The notes: generated by a model from the sequence alone, not told the origin. A DNA stretch of 64,000 nucleotides from an uncultured Candidatus Actinomarina sp. (GCA_902519215.1 CABYIX010000004.1:1-64000), one strand, 5' to 3'; counted from the first letter of the stretch, positions 1 to 8,014 are shown. Made by a program: numbers and translations.

Positions 1-399
1 AAATAATATAACTGCACCTTCGTCCGATAAAGTTGTAGTAACAGTTGTATTATTAGTGTTTCCTGATTCTGAATTAGCAATTTCCAGAGTTTCATTAGAT
101 ACATTAGGAGAATCAATTGCAATAAAAGTAAAAATTGCTATCCCTGTACAGACACCGTAGAAATATCCTCTTCTTTTAAATAAGATTGCAAAAGTTGATA
201 GAAAACTTAATATATATCCCCAGAGTAAGAAAATAAATCCAAACCTTTTATTTTCAGCAAAATATCTAGTTATCTCCATAACTTCTTCATGGGTTAAATT
301 TTGTTCAGGTGAATCTATATTTAAATTTAATTTTTCAATCGCCTGAAAAATATCATCTAGAGATTTATTAAGCCTATCAGCGAGAATATACAGTTTCAT
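1..399 (-). CDS. Membrane protein with IF2-N-like N-terminal domain (partial, runs off the left edge)
   Basis: The frame is open from an ATG at 399 to the window edge, about 133 codons, so the C-terminus is missing. Residues 1-47 (start MKLYILADRLNKSLDD, then a helix and a HEEV segment) resemble the small helical IF2_N domain found at the N-terminus of translation initiation factor IF-2. This is followed by two likely membrane helices (about residues 53-73 and 79-96) and a Ser/Thr/Asn-rich tail with runs of Thr, likely extracytoplasmic. IF-2 itself has no membrane helices, so this is not infB. It lies 12 nt downstream of yqeY on the same strand and may be co-transcribed. Function unknown; the domain resemblance is judged by eye. 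Confidence 0.6.
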   Translation of the reverse strand, partial: MKLYILADRLNKSLDDIFQAIEKLNLNIDSPEQNLTHEEVMEITRYFAENKRFGFIFLLWGYILSFLSTFAILFKRRGYFYGVCTGIAIFTFIAIDSPNVSNETLEIANSESGNTNNTTVTTTLSDEGAVILF

Positions 400-411
400 T
401 AGGAAGTTTCG

Positions 412-858
412 TTAAGTTAATTTTTGCTTAACAACTCTACTAACAATTGAACCATCAATACCGTCACCTTTTGACATAACAGCACCAATAATTCTTCCCA
501 TTTGAGACATATCAACTTCTCCAAGCTCAGCTAATACTTCATCAACTAATTTTTCTACATCTTCTTCACTAAGTTGTTCGGGTAACCATTGACTTAAGAA
601 GTCAATTTCAAATTGAATTTTTTCTGCCATTTCAGCCCCTCTTTCCCCAAGGGATTGATATTCATCAACAGCTTTTGCCATTTTCTTTACATAGGATGAA
701 ATGACACCAAGTACTAATTCATCTGTTGCTTCTTCACCTTTTTCAGATTTCTTTTTCGCTATCTCAGTTTGGACTTGTCGAATAGCATCTAATTTAGGTT
801 TATCTTTTGCTTTCATCGCCTCTTTTAAAGAGGTACTTAAATCATCAATTAAGGCCAT
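412..858 (-). CDS. yqeY: YqeY/GatB-like domain protein
   Basis: A 148-residue protein of the YqeY family, which is related to the C-terminal tRNA-binding tail of the amidotransferase subunit GatB. Family features seen are the Lys-rich N-terminal helix (LKEAMKAKDKPKLDAIR), the central LPEQLSEEDVEKLV segment and the C-terminal QMGRIIGAVM and KGDGIDGSIVSRVVK blocks. Length matches the family (about 147-150). Stand-alone YqeY is often encoded near translation or replication genes; its precise role is unproven. It begins 4 nt after the upstream phosphodiesterase gene, so the two probably form one transcript. Confidence 0.9.
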   Translation of the reverse strand: MALIDDLSTSLKEAMKAKDKPKLDAIRQVQTEIAKKKSEKGEEATDELVLGVISSYVKKMAKAVDEYQSLGERGAEMAEKIQFEIDFLSQWLPEQLSEEDVEKLVDEVLAELGEVDMSQMGRIIGAVMSKGDGIDGSIVSRVVKQKLT

Positions 859-862
859 GTTC

Positions 863-1516
863 TCACTTTCTGTATAACTGCATTGTATCAGGAATGTCTG
901 TCACTATACCGTATATATCCATTTCCATATACCTTTTAAAATCTTCCTCATTGTTTACTGTCCACAGAACAGTTCGATTTAGCGGAAGACTGAAACTCCT
1001 ATTATCTATTAAGTTGTGATGAACCATAAAAAAGAGAGCACTGTCATGATTAGATAGTGCTTGAGCTTGATAAATTTGTTCCTCCTTATCAAAAATGATT
1101 CCATAATTACAATTAAATAAAGGTTTGAAAGACTGAATTGATTTCCAATTAAAGGATGTAACAATATCAGTAGGATCTAAAATTCCTAACATCTTTTGAA
1201 AAAGAATATCAATATCTGAATCATCTAATGTGTCAGTTTTAATTTCAAAATTTACTTTTCCGTGGATTTGATCTCTTGAAATAAGTGTTATTTCATCAAC
1301 AGGTATATTCAAAGCTTCATCAATTTCTTTAAGTGTCATATTCTTAATTAAGCTTCCTGCAATGTTTGAATCATGAAAAAGTACTAAATTATTATCTTTA
1401 GTTAAGCGGACATCTGTTTCAATAAAATCACAGTATTCAAAGGCTTTATTGATACCTTCAAATGTATTTTCATGGTAAATCTGAGGTAATCCTCTATGCC
1501 CAAAAATATTTTTCAA
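863..1516 (-). CDS. Glycerophosphodiester phosphodiesterase family protein
   Basis: Hydrolyses glycerophosphodiesters to an alcohol and glycerol 3-phosphate, feeding lipid and phosphate recycling. The GDPD signature is clear: GHRGLPQIYHENTFEG near the N-terminus, then ETDVRLTKDNNLVLFHD with the metal/acid residues E, D and H. The frame stays open further upstream to 1690, but that part would lie antisense to whiB, lacks family similarity and has no Met near the domain. A TTG at 1514-1516 (protein M-K-N-I-F-G-H-R-G) is the likely start, with TATGGT six bases ahead of it as a possible -10 box. About 217 residues, short but complete for a minimal GDPD. There is no signal peptide, so it is probably cytoplasmic. 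Confidence 0.75.
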   Translation of the reverse strand: MKNIFGHRGLPQIYHENTFEGINKAFEYCDFIETDVRLTKDNNLVLFHDSNIAGSLIKNMTLKEIDEALNIPVDEITLISRDQIHGKVNFEIKTDTLDDSDIDILFQKMLGILDPTDIVTSFNWKSIQSFKPLFNCNYGIIFDKEEQIYQAQALSNHDSALFFMVHHNLIDNRSFSLPLNRTVLWTVNNEEDFKRYMEMDIYGIVTDIPDTMQLYRK

Positions 1517-1562
1517 AATCTCACCATATAAATTAGAGTTTAGTACTATTAATTTAACTAGC

Positions 1563-1580
1563 TTGTGAAATATTTCACAA
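1563..1580. promoter_or_regulatory. Perfect CRP/FNR-type palindrome upstream of whiB
   Basis: The 18-base sequence TTGTGAAATATTTCACAA is its own reverse complement and contains TGTGA-N6-TCACA, the textbook CRP binding consensus. It lies in the divergent region between the phosphodiesterase gene and whiB, ending 19 nt before the chosen whiB ATG. In Mycobacterium tuberculosis whiB1 transcription is controlled by the cAMP receptor protein, which makes a CRP-family site here credible. No binding data exist and no crp gene lies in this window. Confidence 0.65.
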
Positions 1581-1599
1581 AGTATTAAGGAATGTGCAA

Positions 1600-1878
1600 A
1601 TGTTAAATTTTGACTTAGAACAAGAAGATTGGATGTTAGATGGAGAGTGTGCAAACTCTGATTCAGACATATTTTTTCCAGTTGGATCATCTATGAAAGC
1701 TATGAAAAAAGTTAACGCTGCAAAATTAATTTGTGCTGAATGTCCCGTAATAAATGAGTGCCTTGATTATGCAATTAGGACAAATCAAGACTCAGGTATA
1801 TGGGGTGGGGCTACTGAAGATGAAAGAAAATCAATTAGAAGACACTATAGAAAAACTGGCTTCGTAGTTAATCACTAG
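1600..1878 (+). CDS. whiB: WhiB-family Fe-S transcription regulator (WhiB1-like)
   Basis: A small redox or NO-responsive [4Fe-4S] protein that acts with the primary sigma factor; the family is restricted to Actinobacteria and their phages. Four Cys ligands are visible: one in GEC near the N-terminus, then CAEC and a fourth in NEC. They are followed by the DSGIWGG turn and a basic ERKSIRRHYRK tail. FFPVG and QDSG-[IV]-WGG match WhiB1. The start is placed at the ATG at 1600 because AAGGA at 1587-1591 sits 8 nt ahead; an in-frame GTG at 1594 is too close to that ribosome site. 92 residues. The gene is preceded by a CRP-type palindrome and overlaps the convergent next gene by 11 nt. Confidence 0.93.
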   Translation: MLNFDLEQEDWMLDGECANSDSDIFFPVGSSMKAMKKVNAAKLICAECPVINECLDYAIRTNQDSGIWGGATEDERKSIRRHYRKTGFVVNH

Positions 1879-2107
1879 AAACTAATCCGGCTCCCCTTTT
1901 GTTTCCATCTTCATCATTAAATTCTATTGCTTGAATCAAACTTGTATTAAGAGCTACTTCACCATCATCGTCCGAGTGAAGATAAAAATCATTTGAAGAG
2001 GCTAAATTCTTGATTTCTTCTAAAAATTTTTCTTTATCATCAACTTCTACCTCAATACCAGATGTGGACCCAACCATATAAATTTTTGCTTTTAACTTAT
2101 CTGCCAT
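1868..2107 (-). CDS. Small acidic conserved-looking protein, function unknown
   Basis: A 79-residue soluble protein (MADKLKAKIYMVGSTSG...) rich in Asp/Glu with a beta-alpha-beta style pattern; I do not recognise a family with confidence. A strong ribosome-binding site (AAGGAGAC) lies just ahead of the ATG. It sits 9 nt downstream of prs on the same strand and ends inside the 3' end of convergent whiB. A relation to small actinobacterial DUFs such as DUF3107 is possible in size and fold pattern but I could not match motifs. Confidence 0.75.
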   Translation of the reverse strand: MADKLKAKIYMVGSTSGIEVEVDDKEKFLEEIKNLASSNDFYLHSDDDGEVALNTSLIQAIEFNDEDGNKRGAGLVSSD

Positions 2108-2116
2108 ATCGTCTCC

Positions 2117-3094
2117 TTATAATACATTCTCGCCCATGAACAAGGCGGATACAGAATCATCTGTAAATATTGATGTTAGTGCATTTGCTATTATTGTTGA
2201 AACACTAAGAACCTCAACGTTTCCTAGTTGAGATGAATTGCCATTTTGAAGGAGTGTGTCAGTAACTACTATCTTGTCTATTGGTGCGTCCTTGAGTTTC
2301 TCAACTGAACCATCTGAAAATATACCATGTGTAGCAGCAACATTTACAGATTTTGCTCCTCGTTCTTTCAAGATTCTTGATGCAGCTGCAATAGTACCTC
2401 CTGTATCAATAATGTCATCAAGTAAAATAGCATGCCTATCCTCTACCTCACCAATAACCGTAAATGACTTTACCTCATTGTGAATCTTTGGATCTCTTTT
2501 TTTGTGTACAAAGCCAACATATGCTTCAAGATGTTTTGCAAAAATAGTTGCCCTTTTTACACCTCCTGCATCAGGAGAAATTATAGAAATTGGATCTTTA
2601 AATTTTTCTTTAAAGTAATCAACAAACAGTGGCATTGCAGTTAGATGATCGAAAGGTTGATCTACAAAACCCTGTATCTGTTGAGTATGTAAGTCAATGG
2701 AAACTAATCTATCAACCCCTGCAGCAACAAACATATCACCAACCAATCGTGCAGAAATAGGTTCCCTTGGCAATGCTTTTTTATCCTGTCTTGAATAAGG
2801 GTAGAAAGGTAAAACAGCTGTAATTCTTTTTGCTGAAGCACGTTTTAAAGCATCAACTAAAAGAAGTTGTTCCATAATGGTTTTATTTATATCTCCTGAA
2901 TGACTTTGCATTACAAAGCAGTCAGCTCCTCTTACGCTTTCAGCCAGTCTTAAATAAATTTCACCACTTGCAAAGGATTTTCTCTCAACTTCAGCAAGTT
3001 CAGTACCCAAGTTAGTTGCAACTTTTTGAGCTAACTCTGTATTTGAAGACCCAGAAAATATGAGCATTTTCTTTTTACCAGGTTGTTCAATCAT
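2117..3094 (-). CDS. prs: Ribose-phosphate pyrophosphokinase
   Basis: Makes 5-phosphoribosyl 1-diphosphate from ribose 5-phosphate and ATP, the precursor for nucleotides, His, Trp and NAD. Motifs seen: SGSSNTELAQKVA at the N-terminus, FPYSRQDKKALPREPISARLV, the metal-binding DLHTQQIQGFVD, and the PRPP loop ILLDDIIDTGGTI. 325 residues, a normal bacterial length. The ATG overlaps the glmU stop (ATGA). glmU-prs adjacency is common in bacteria and reflects linked nucleotide-sugar supply. Confidence 0.97.
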   Translation of the reverse strand: MIEQPGKKKMLIFSGSSNTELAQKVATNLGTELAEVERKSFASGEIYLRLAESVRGADCFVMQSHSGDINKTIMEQLLLVDALKRASAKRITAVLPFYPYSRQDKKALPREPISARLVGDMFVAAGVDRLVSIDLHTQQIQGFVDQPFDHLTAMPLFVDYFKEKFKDPISIISPDAGGVKRATIFAKHLEAYVGFVHKKRDPKIHNEVKSFTVIGEVEDRHAILLDDIIDTGGTIAAASRILKERGAKSVNVAATHGIFSDGSVEKLKDAPIDKIVVTDTLLQNGNSSQLGNVEVLSVSTIIANALTSIFTDDSVSALFMGENVL

Positions 3095-4452
3095 TTCTTC
3101 TTTTTCCTATCTACATAGCCCTCTATATTCTTTTGATCACTTCGTTCTATACCTAAAGCTTTTTCAGGAACGTCTTTTGTAATAACTGAACCAGCTCCTA
3201 TCATTGCTTCCTTACCAATTGTTACAGGAGCAACAAGCATTACATCTGATCCAATAAAAGCTCCGTCTTTAATATCTGTTTTATGTTTATTTTTTCCATC
3301 ATAATTAACAGTGATAGCCCCGGCGGAAAAGTTTACTTCAGTTCCCAGTTCAGCATCCCCAACATAAGCGAGATGAGGAATCTTGCTTCCTTTACCAATT
3401 TTTGATTTCTTTGTTTCTGCAAAGGCCCCAACTTTTACATTATCCGCTAATTCTGATCCAGGTCTTATGTGTGCAAATGGCCCAATTAACCCATTAGATT
3501 CAATTTTTGACTCGTCTATAACTGAATTAATGACTTTGGAACCCTGTCCGATGTGTGAATTATTGATTTGAGCATTAGGACCTATCTCACAATTTTTTTC
3601 AATAACAGTAGTGCCTTTTATATGCGAATTGGCGAATATTTTTGCACCTGATGCAATGTTGACTGATTCGTCTATGTATGTAGATGTTGGATCCTGAAAA
3701 TAGACTCCATCCTCCATAAAACTCTGAATTATTTTCTTTTGCAATGTGTCTTCAACTTCATTTAGTTGGCCCATCGAATTAATTCCTTGTATTGAATGTT
3801 CGTCTACCTGTACTATAACAATATCTTTTTTTTCATTATTTGCAATACCTATTAAATCAGTTAAGTAAAGTTCACCTTGAGCATTTGAGGTATCGAGTTC
3901 TTTAATATATTTTGTTAAGAAATCTTTCCTAAAACAATAAATTCCAGAGTTAATCTCATGTATTTTCTTTTGGTCTTCAGTGCAATCTCTTTCTTCAATA
4001 ATTTCAATTGTGTCCTTACCCCTAACTACCCTTCCATAACCAAAAGGGTCAGATACATGTGAAGACAAAAAGCCGACAGAAGATTCACTTGATACAACTT
4101 TATTAATCAATTCCTCAACATCAACATTATTAATTAGCGGAACATCTCCTGGAATTATTAAAATATATTCAGAATTATCTTCCTGAAAAGATGTTGATTC
4201 CATTACAACAGAAACTGCATGCCCAGTACCTTTTTGTTCATGTTGGATAATATTCTTTATATCTGAAGGCATAGATTGTATTACCTGGTCTGCCTCATGA
4301 CCAACAACAACATATGTATCATCCATATCTGAAATTGAATCTATTGCGTAAGATATAAGTTTTTTTCCAAGAACAGTATGCAAAACTTTTGGTAAATCGG
4401 ACTTCATTCTTGTCCCCTTACCTGCTGCTAAAATTATCCCTGTAATACTCAT
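3091..4452 (-). CDS. glmU: Bifunctional UDP-N-acetylglucosamine pyrophosphorylase / glucosamine-1-phosphate acetyltransferase
   Basis: Makes UDP-GlcNAc for peptidoglycan. The N-terminal nucleotidyltransferase carries LAAGKGTRMKSDLPKVLH; the C-terminal half is a left-handed beta-helix of hexapeptide repeats with PFAHIRPGSEL (acetyl transfer) and YVGDAELG. The true start is the ATG at 4450-4452 (MSITGIILAAG), giving 453 residues. The frame remains open to 4539 only because it reads through the antisense of the tRNA-Gln gene. There are just 11 nt between the tRNA CCA and this ATG and no clear ribosome-binding site, so the mRNA is probably released by tRNA 3' processing with an almost absent leader. 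Confidence 0.95.
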   Translation of the reverse strand: MSITGIILAAGKGTRMKSDLPKVLHTVLGKKLISYAIDSISDMDDTYVVVGHEADQVIQSMPSDIKNIIQHEQKGTGHAVSVVMESTSFQEDNSEYILIIPGDVPLINNVDVEELINKVVSSESSVGFLSSHVSDPFGYGRVVRGKDTIEIIEERDCTEDQKKIHEINSGIYCFRKDFLTKYIKELDTSNAQGELYLTDLIGIANNEKKDIVIVQVDEHSIQGINSMGQLNEVEDTLQKKIIQSFMEDGVYFQDPTSTYIDESVNIASGAKIFANSHIKGTTVIEKNCEIGPNAQINNSHIGQGSKVINSVIDESKIESNGLIGPFAHIRPGSELADNVKVGAFAETKKSKIGKGSKIPHLAYVGDAELGTEVNFSAGAITVNYDGKNKHKTDIKDGAFIGSDVMLVAPVTIGKEAMIGAGSVITKDVPEKALGIERSDQKNIEGYVDRKKKK

Positions 4453-4463
4453 TTGTTTAAAAT

Positions 4464-4538
4464 TGGCTGGGGGAGAAGGACTCGAACCCTCAACGTTGGG
4501 ACCAAAACCCAATGTGTTGCCAATTACACCATCCCCCA
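4464..4538 (-). tRNA. tRNA-Gln (anticodon TTG)
   Basis: A full cloverleaf can be folded on the minus strand: a 7-bp acceptor stem (TGGGGGA with TCCCCCA), an anticodon stem TTGGG/CCCAA enclosing the loop TTTTGGT with anticodon TTG (reads CAA), a T arm GAGGG-TTCGAGT-CCTTC, discriminator G and an encoded CCA at 4464-4466. A possible -10 box TAGAAT (4554-4559) overlaps the ispE stop codon upstream. Confidence 0.96.
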
Positions 4539-4556
4539 ATTGTTATGAAATATATT

Positions 4557-5378
4557 CTAATCATCATTTTGAGAGAAACTACAATCAATTTTCTTAGATA
4601 TGTACATTGATTGTAAGTTAAAATTTTCTGAATCTAACTCATTATGAATTGCTTCATCGTCAATAATTGCAAACAAGGAAGACCCACTACCTGACATATA
4701 GAACTTTTGATTTAATTCAGTTTCTAAATGATTTTTAATATCAATAATTTCAGGCTGTAAATAGGCTGCAGCATTAAATAAATCATTAAAAATATCAATC
4801 TGATTCCATTGATCTCTAGACGTGTCTATCTCACTCAGCTTGTCATATTGATTAAATACTTCCTTTGTACTCAAACCAAATTTAGGAACTGCTACTAATA
4901 GATCCATACTGGGAAGACCGTTTAGCGGAGTAATCCTTTCTCCAATCCCCTCTACTTTTGCCGCGCTTCCGTGAACAAAGAATGGAACATCACTACCTAT
5001 GTAATGTGCTATTTCAATACTTGAAGGAGCATTAAGTTCATACTCTTTACATAAATAACTTATGACAGTTCCAGCATTGGAGCTGCTTCCTCCTAATCCA
5101 GCTTCAATTGGTATGTTCTTTGAAATATTAATTTTGAATTTCTTATCAAAGTCTGGATTAAATTTTTCAATCAATTCAAAGGCTTTGTGTACTGTCGTAT
5201 GTACTGTGTTTAATTCTTCTTTGTCGTACTCAATAATATTGTTTCTGTTTTCCACGATTTCTATCTCATCAAAAATATCAATTGGAATTATATCTGATAT
5301 AAGCTCATGCAAATTACCAACATTTGCTGATGAAATTTTTAGATTTAAATTAATTTTTGCAGATGAAAGTAGCTTCAT
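4557..5378 (-). CDS. ispE: 4-diphosphocytidyl-2-C-methyl-D-erythritol kinase
   Basis: ATP-dependent kinase of the non-mevalonate (MEP) isoprenoid pathway. It is a GHMP kinase: AKINLNLKI at the N-terminus, the glycine-rich ATP loop PIEAGLGGSSSNAG in the middle and the C-terminal MSGSGSSLFAI. 273 residues, slightly short of the usual 280-300. The ATG overlaps the rsmA stop by 4 nt; the order tatD-rsmA-ispE is conserved in many Actinobacteria and Firmicutes. Confidence 0.95.
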   Translation of the reverse strand: MKLLSSAKINLNLKISSANVGNLHELISDIIPIDIFDEIEIVENRNNIIEYDKEELNTVHTTVHKAFELIEKFNPDFDKKFKINISKNIPIEAGLGGSSSNAGTVISYLCKEYELNAPSSIEIAHYIGSDVPFFVHGSAAKVEGIGERITPLNGLPSMDLLVAVPKFGLSTKEVFNQYDKLSEIDTSRDQWNQIDIFNDLFNAAAYLQPEIIDIKNHLETELNQKFYMSGSGSSLFAIIDDEAIHNELDSENFNLQSMYISKKIDCSFSQNDD

Positions 5379-6166
5379 TGTCGAGCCTTTGCTATTTTAA
5401 GATAATCGTCAGGACTTAAGTTACCTGCTCTACTATTAATGTCAATATCTAATTCTTCAAGTTGTCCCTCGCTAATAATTGAAGAAAGTGATGTTCTCAC
5501 TTTTTTTCTTCTTTGTTGAAATGCAACTTTTGAAATCTCAAAAGCATCAAGTCTAACCTGTTGATCTACCAAGGACTCTCGTTGGATTGTTATTACTGAT
5601 GAGGTAATTTTGGGAGGAGGATAAAAACAATTCTTTGACACATCAAATTGAATTTTAGATTTTGTAAATAATCCAAATAATACTGATAAAGCACCATAAT
5701 CATCACTTTCTTGATCTGCAACTATTCTTTGAGCTACCTCTTTTTGAACCATCACAACATATCTGTGTATAACGGGAACTTCTACAATGAGTTTTACTAA
5801 TAGTCTTGTGCCAATATTGTATGGAAGGTTTGAAACAAAAATCCACCATGGACCTGTAAGTTTTGAATAATCAAAAGTCATTGCATCTTCATTAAATATT
5901 TCTAAATTAGGTACATCTTGAAATCTTAATTTCAGTAACTCAGAAGTATTTGAGTCAATTTCAACAGCTTTAATCCTGTAATTATCTTTTAAAAGTTCAT
6001 TTGTAAGGGAGCCTGTTCCTGGTCCAACCTCAATAATCGGATCTGCCAATTGGCCTTGTACGAGTTTAGTAATTTTCCTGGAAATATTAGTGTCGATTAA
6101 AAAATTTTGGCCTAATTTATAATTAGGTTTTTTCTCTAACTTTTCTATCCAATCGTACTCACTCAT
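5375..6166 (-). CDS. rsmA: 16S rRNA (adenine1518/1519-N6) dimethyltransferase
   Basis: Dimethylates two adjacent adenines in helix 45 of 16S rRNA during 30S maturation (KsgA). Seen: KLGQNFLID near the start, SAM motif I VGPGTGSLT, the acidic SAM contact EID, and catalytic motif IV VSNLPYNIGT. The C-terminal FQQRRKKVRTSL block is typical. 263 residues. Overlaps tatD by 8 nt and ispE by 4 nt. Confidence 0.96.
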   Translation of the reverse strand: MSEYDWIEKLEKKPNYKLGQNFLIDTNISRKITKLVQGQLADPIIEVGPGTGSLTNELLKDNYRIKAVEIDSNTSELLKLRFQDVPNLEIFNEDAMTFDYSKLTGPWWIFVSNLPYNIGTRLLVKLIVEVPVIHRYVVMVQKEVAQRIVADQESDDYGALSVLFGLFTKSKIQFDVSKNCFYPPPKITSSVITIQRESLVDQQVRLDAFEISKVAFQQRRKKVRTSLSSIISEGQLEELDIDINSRAGNLSPDDYLKIAKARQ

Positions 6167-6938
6167 TTGTAGTCCTTGAAAGTAACCTATTGCTATTAGA
6201 GATTGTTAGTGATGAAAGCTCTTCAAGAGTTACGTCTAATAACTCAGACACTTTTTGCGCAGTGTACATAATATATGAAGGTTTATTAACTTCTCCCTTA
6301 TGTGGTTTTGGTGCCAAGTAAGGGATGTCGGTTTCCAAAAGTAATCTATTTGTAGGAATTTTACATACAGCTGAGTGGAGATCATGTGCTGTTTCATAGG
6401 TCACAATTCCAGATATGGAAAAATATACATCAAGGTCAATGAATTTTTTGGTCCATCTATTACCACCTGTCCAAGAGTGGAGAATTATAGGATTTTTATA
6501 ATCACCCTCAGATAGAACATCAAACATATCTGAAAAACTATCTCTGCAGTGAAGAATAACTGGCTTAGAAAGTTGATTTGCAATATCCAGATGGTATTTA
6601 AGACTATTTATTTGATTTGTTTTTGATGATAGATTCCTGTAGTAATCCAATCCTGTTTCGCCAATTAAATCAGCTTCATTAAATAAATCATCAAAAGTTT
6701 CTTTTAGATTTTCAAATTCATCAGCTTCGTGTGGGTGAAGACCAGCTGACCAGTATGATTCTTTGTCTAGAGATAGTGAAACATCCCTAGCTTCTAAAGA
6801 TGATTTAATATCAACACCGGGGATAATCAAATATTCAATATTATCTAAATATAAATTTTCTATTTTGTCTTTTGTTAATTGCAAATGACAATGCGTATCC
6901 ACCCATTTAAATTGCTCTAAAGTTTCATTTTTATTCAC
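6159..6938 (-). CDS. tatD: TatD-family metal-dependent hydrolase/DNase
   Basis: A TIM-barrel hydrolase with DNase activity in characterised members. Metal ligands are visible: DTHCHL at the N-terminus, GETGLDYYRN, PVILHCRDSF, and C-terminal LLETDIPYLAPKPHKGEVNKP. 259 residues. The start codon is GTG (M-N-K-N-E). First gene of the tatD-rsmA-ispE run; divergent from the AbrB-like gene with a 30-nt gap, so the promoters of both must lie in or next to that gap. Confidence 0.94.
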   Translation of the reverse strand: MNKNETLEQFKWVDTHCHLQLTKDKIENLYLDNIEYLIIPGVDIKSSLEARDVSLSLDKESYWSAGLHPHEADEFENLKETFDDLFNEADLIGETGLDYYRNLSSKTNQINSLKYHLDIANQLSKPVILHCRDSFSDMFDVLSEGDYKNPIILHSWTGGNRWTKKFIDLDVYFSISGIVTYETAHDLHSAVCKIPTNRLLLETDIPYLAPKPHKGEVNKPSYIMYTAQKVSELLDVTLEELSSLTISNSNRLLSRTTNE

Positions 6939-6968
6939 TACTATATAAGCATAGGATTAAATAAAAAT

Positions 6969-7208
6969 ATGAGTAAAGGTAACAGAAGTAAAATTGATAA
7001 TCTTGGAAGAGTTGTTGTTCCAAAATCTATTAGAAAAGCCTTAAATATTGAATCGAATTCCGAAATATCTATGTATGTTGAAAATAATAAGCTAATTATT
7101 ACCAAAGGCAGTCAAATCTGCACTATATGCGATACAAAAGATGTATCACTTCAGTTAAAGAATAAGTTTTTATGCAATGTTTGTATATCTGATATTAAAG
7201 ATCTTTAA
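6969..7208 (+). CDS. AbrB/SpoVT-type DNA-binding protein with C-terminal zinc-ribbon-like tail
   Basis: Residues 1-46 form a swapped-hairpin AbrB domain (KIDNLGRVVVPKSIRKALNI, then SEISMYVENNKLIITK). Residues about 50-75 contain CTIC and, 16 residues later, CNVC: two CxxC knuckles that look like a small zinc ribbon. AbrB-like proteins bind DNA as dimers or tetramers as transition-state regulators or antitoxins. No toxin gene is adjacent: the 3' neighbour is rsmI, convergent with a 14-nt overlap, so this is more likely a stand-alone regulator. Targets unknown. Confidence 0.85.
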   Translation: MSKGNRSKIDNLGRVVVPKSIRKALNIESNSEISMYVENNKLIITKGSQICTICDTKDVSLQLKNKFLCNVCISDIKDL

Positions 7209-8010
7209 TTCTGTCATAAATTTCATTAACTGAATATTCAGTTATATTAGATACTGCTTTTGCTATCTCTCTTTTAGGAACTTCATTATCAATAAATACT
7301 TTTAAAGAAGAATCTAAATCATAATTTATCTTTACATCTTTTTCAGGAGCTGCAATTACTAATGTTATTTCGCCTTTTAACTCTTTATCAAAAAGTTGTT
7401 CTCCTAAATCATCAACAGAACCTCTATAGATAGTTTCAAATTTTTTTGTTAACTCTCTACAAACTACAATTTCTGAATCTAGTCCTTGTTCTTGAAAAAA
7501 TAATATATCTTTATTTATTCTCTTTGGAGAAGTAAAACACACAGATGTCATTGAAGAGTTTAATAATTTTAAAGCAAAATCAATTTTCTCTTTACCAGAT
7601 TTAGGTATGAATCCAAGAAATTGAAATTCACTTAAATCGAATCCTGAAATTGTCAGCGCAACGAGAACACTTGACGGTCCTGGGATTGAGACAATATCAT
7701 GTTTGTTTTCTACTAAATGGGAAATTAGTTCACTCCCGGGGTCAGAAATTAAAGGTGTACCTGCATCTGAAATCAAGGCTATATTTTTGCCTTCTAAAAG
7801 AAACGATTCAATTTCTGTTATTTTTTTATGCTCATTACCTAAAAAATAAGAACTAACTGGGGTAGTAATTTGAAAATGATCTAAGAGTTTCTTAGCCCTT
7901 CTTGTGTCTTCACAATATATCAAGTCAACAATGTTTAGTGTTTCTAAAATTCTTGCAGAAACATCATTTAAATTGCCAATCGGGGTTGGGCAAATATAAA
8001 AAGTACCCAC
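7195..8010 (-). CDS. rsmI: 16S rRNA (cytidine1402-2'-O)-methyltransferase
   Basis: SAM-dependent ribose methylation of C1402 in the ribosomal decoding centre. Motifs: FYICPTPIGNLNDVSARI at the N-terminus, CEDTRRAKKLLDHF, ISDAGTPLISDPG and SIPGPSSVLVAL, all typical of RsmI. The start is set at GTG 8010 (M-G-T-F-Y-I), matching the usual family N-terminus; an in-frame GTG at 8025 would add five residues and overlap the preceding gene. About 271 residues. Confidence 0.94.
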   Translation of the reverse strand: MGTFYICPTPIGNLNDVSARILETLNIVDLIYCEDTRRAKKLLDHFQITTPVSSYFLGNEHKKITEIESFLLEGKNIALISDAGTPLISDPGSELISHLVENKHDIVSIPGPSSVLVALTISGFDLSEFQFLGFIPKSGKEKIDFALKLLNSSMTSVCFTSPKRINKDILFFQEQGLDSEIVVCRELTKKFETIYRGSVDDLGEQLFDKELKGEITLVIAAPEKDVKINYDLDSSLKVFIDNEVPKREIAKAVSNITEYSVNEIYDRIKDL

Positions 8011-8014
8011 TAAG

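Noticed and set aside
1517-1690. N-terminal extension of the phosphodiesterase
   Set aside because: It would run antisense through whiB and across the CRP-type palindrome, and carries no GDPD similarity.
4453-4539. N-terminal extension of GlmU
   Set aside because: It is the antisense reading of tRNA-Gln; GlmU homology begins at the ATG at 4452.
6969-8010. Toxin-antitoxin pair built on the AbrB-like protein
   Set aside because: The only adjacent downstream gene is rsmI, a housekeeping methyltransferase on the opposite strand; no toxin-like frame is present.
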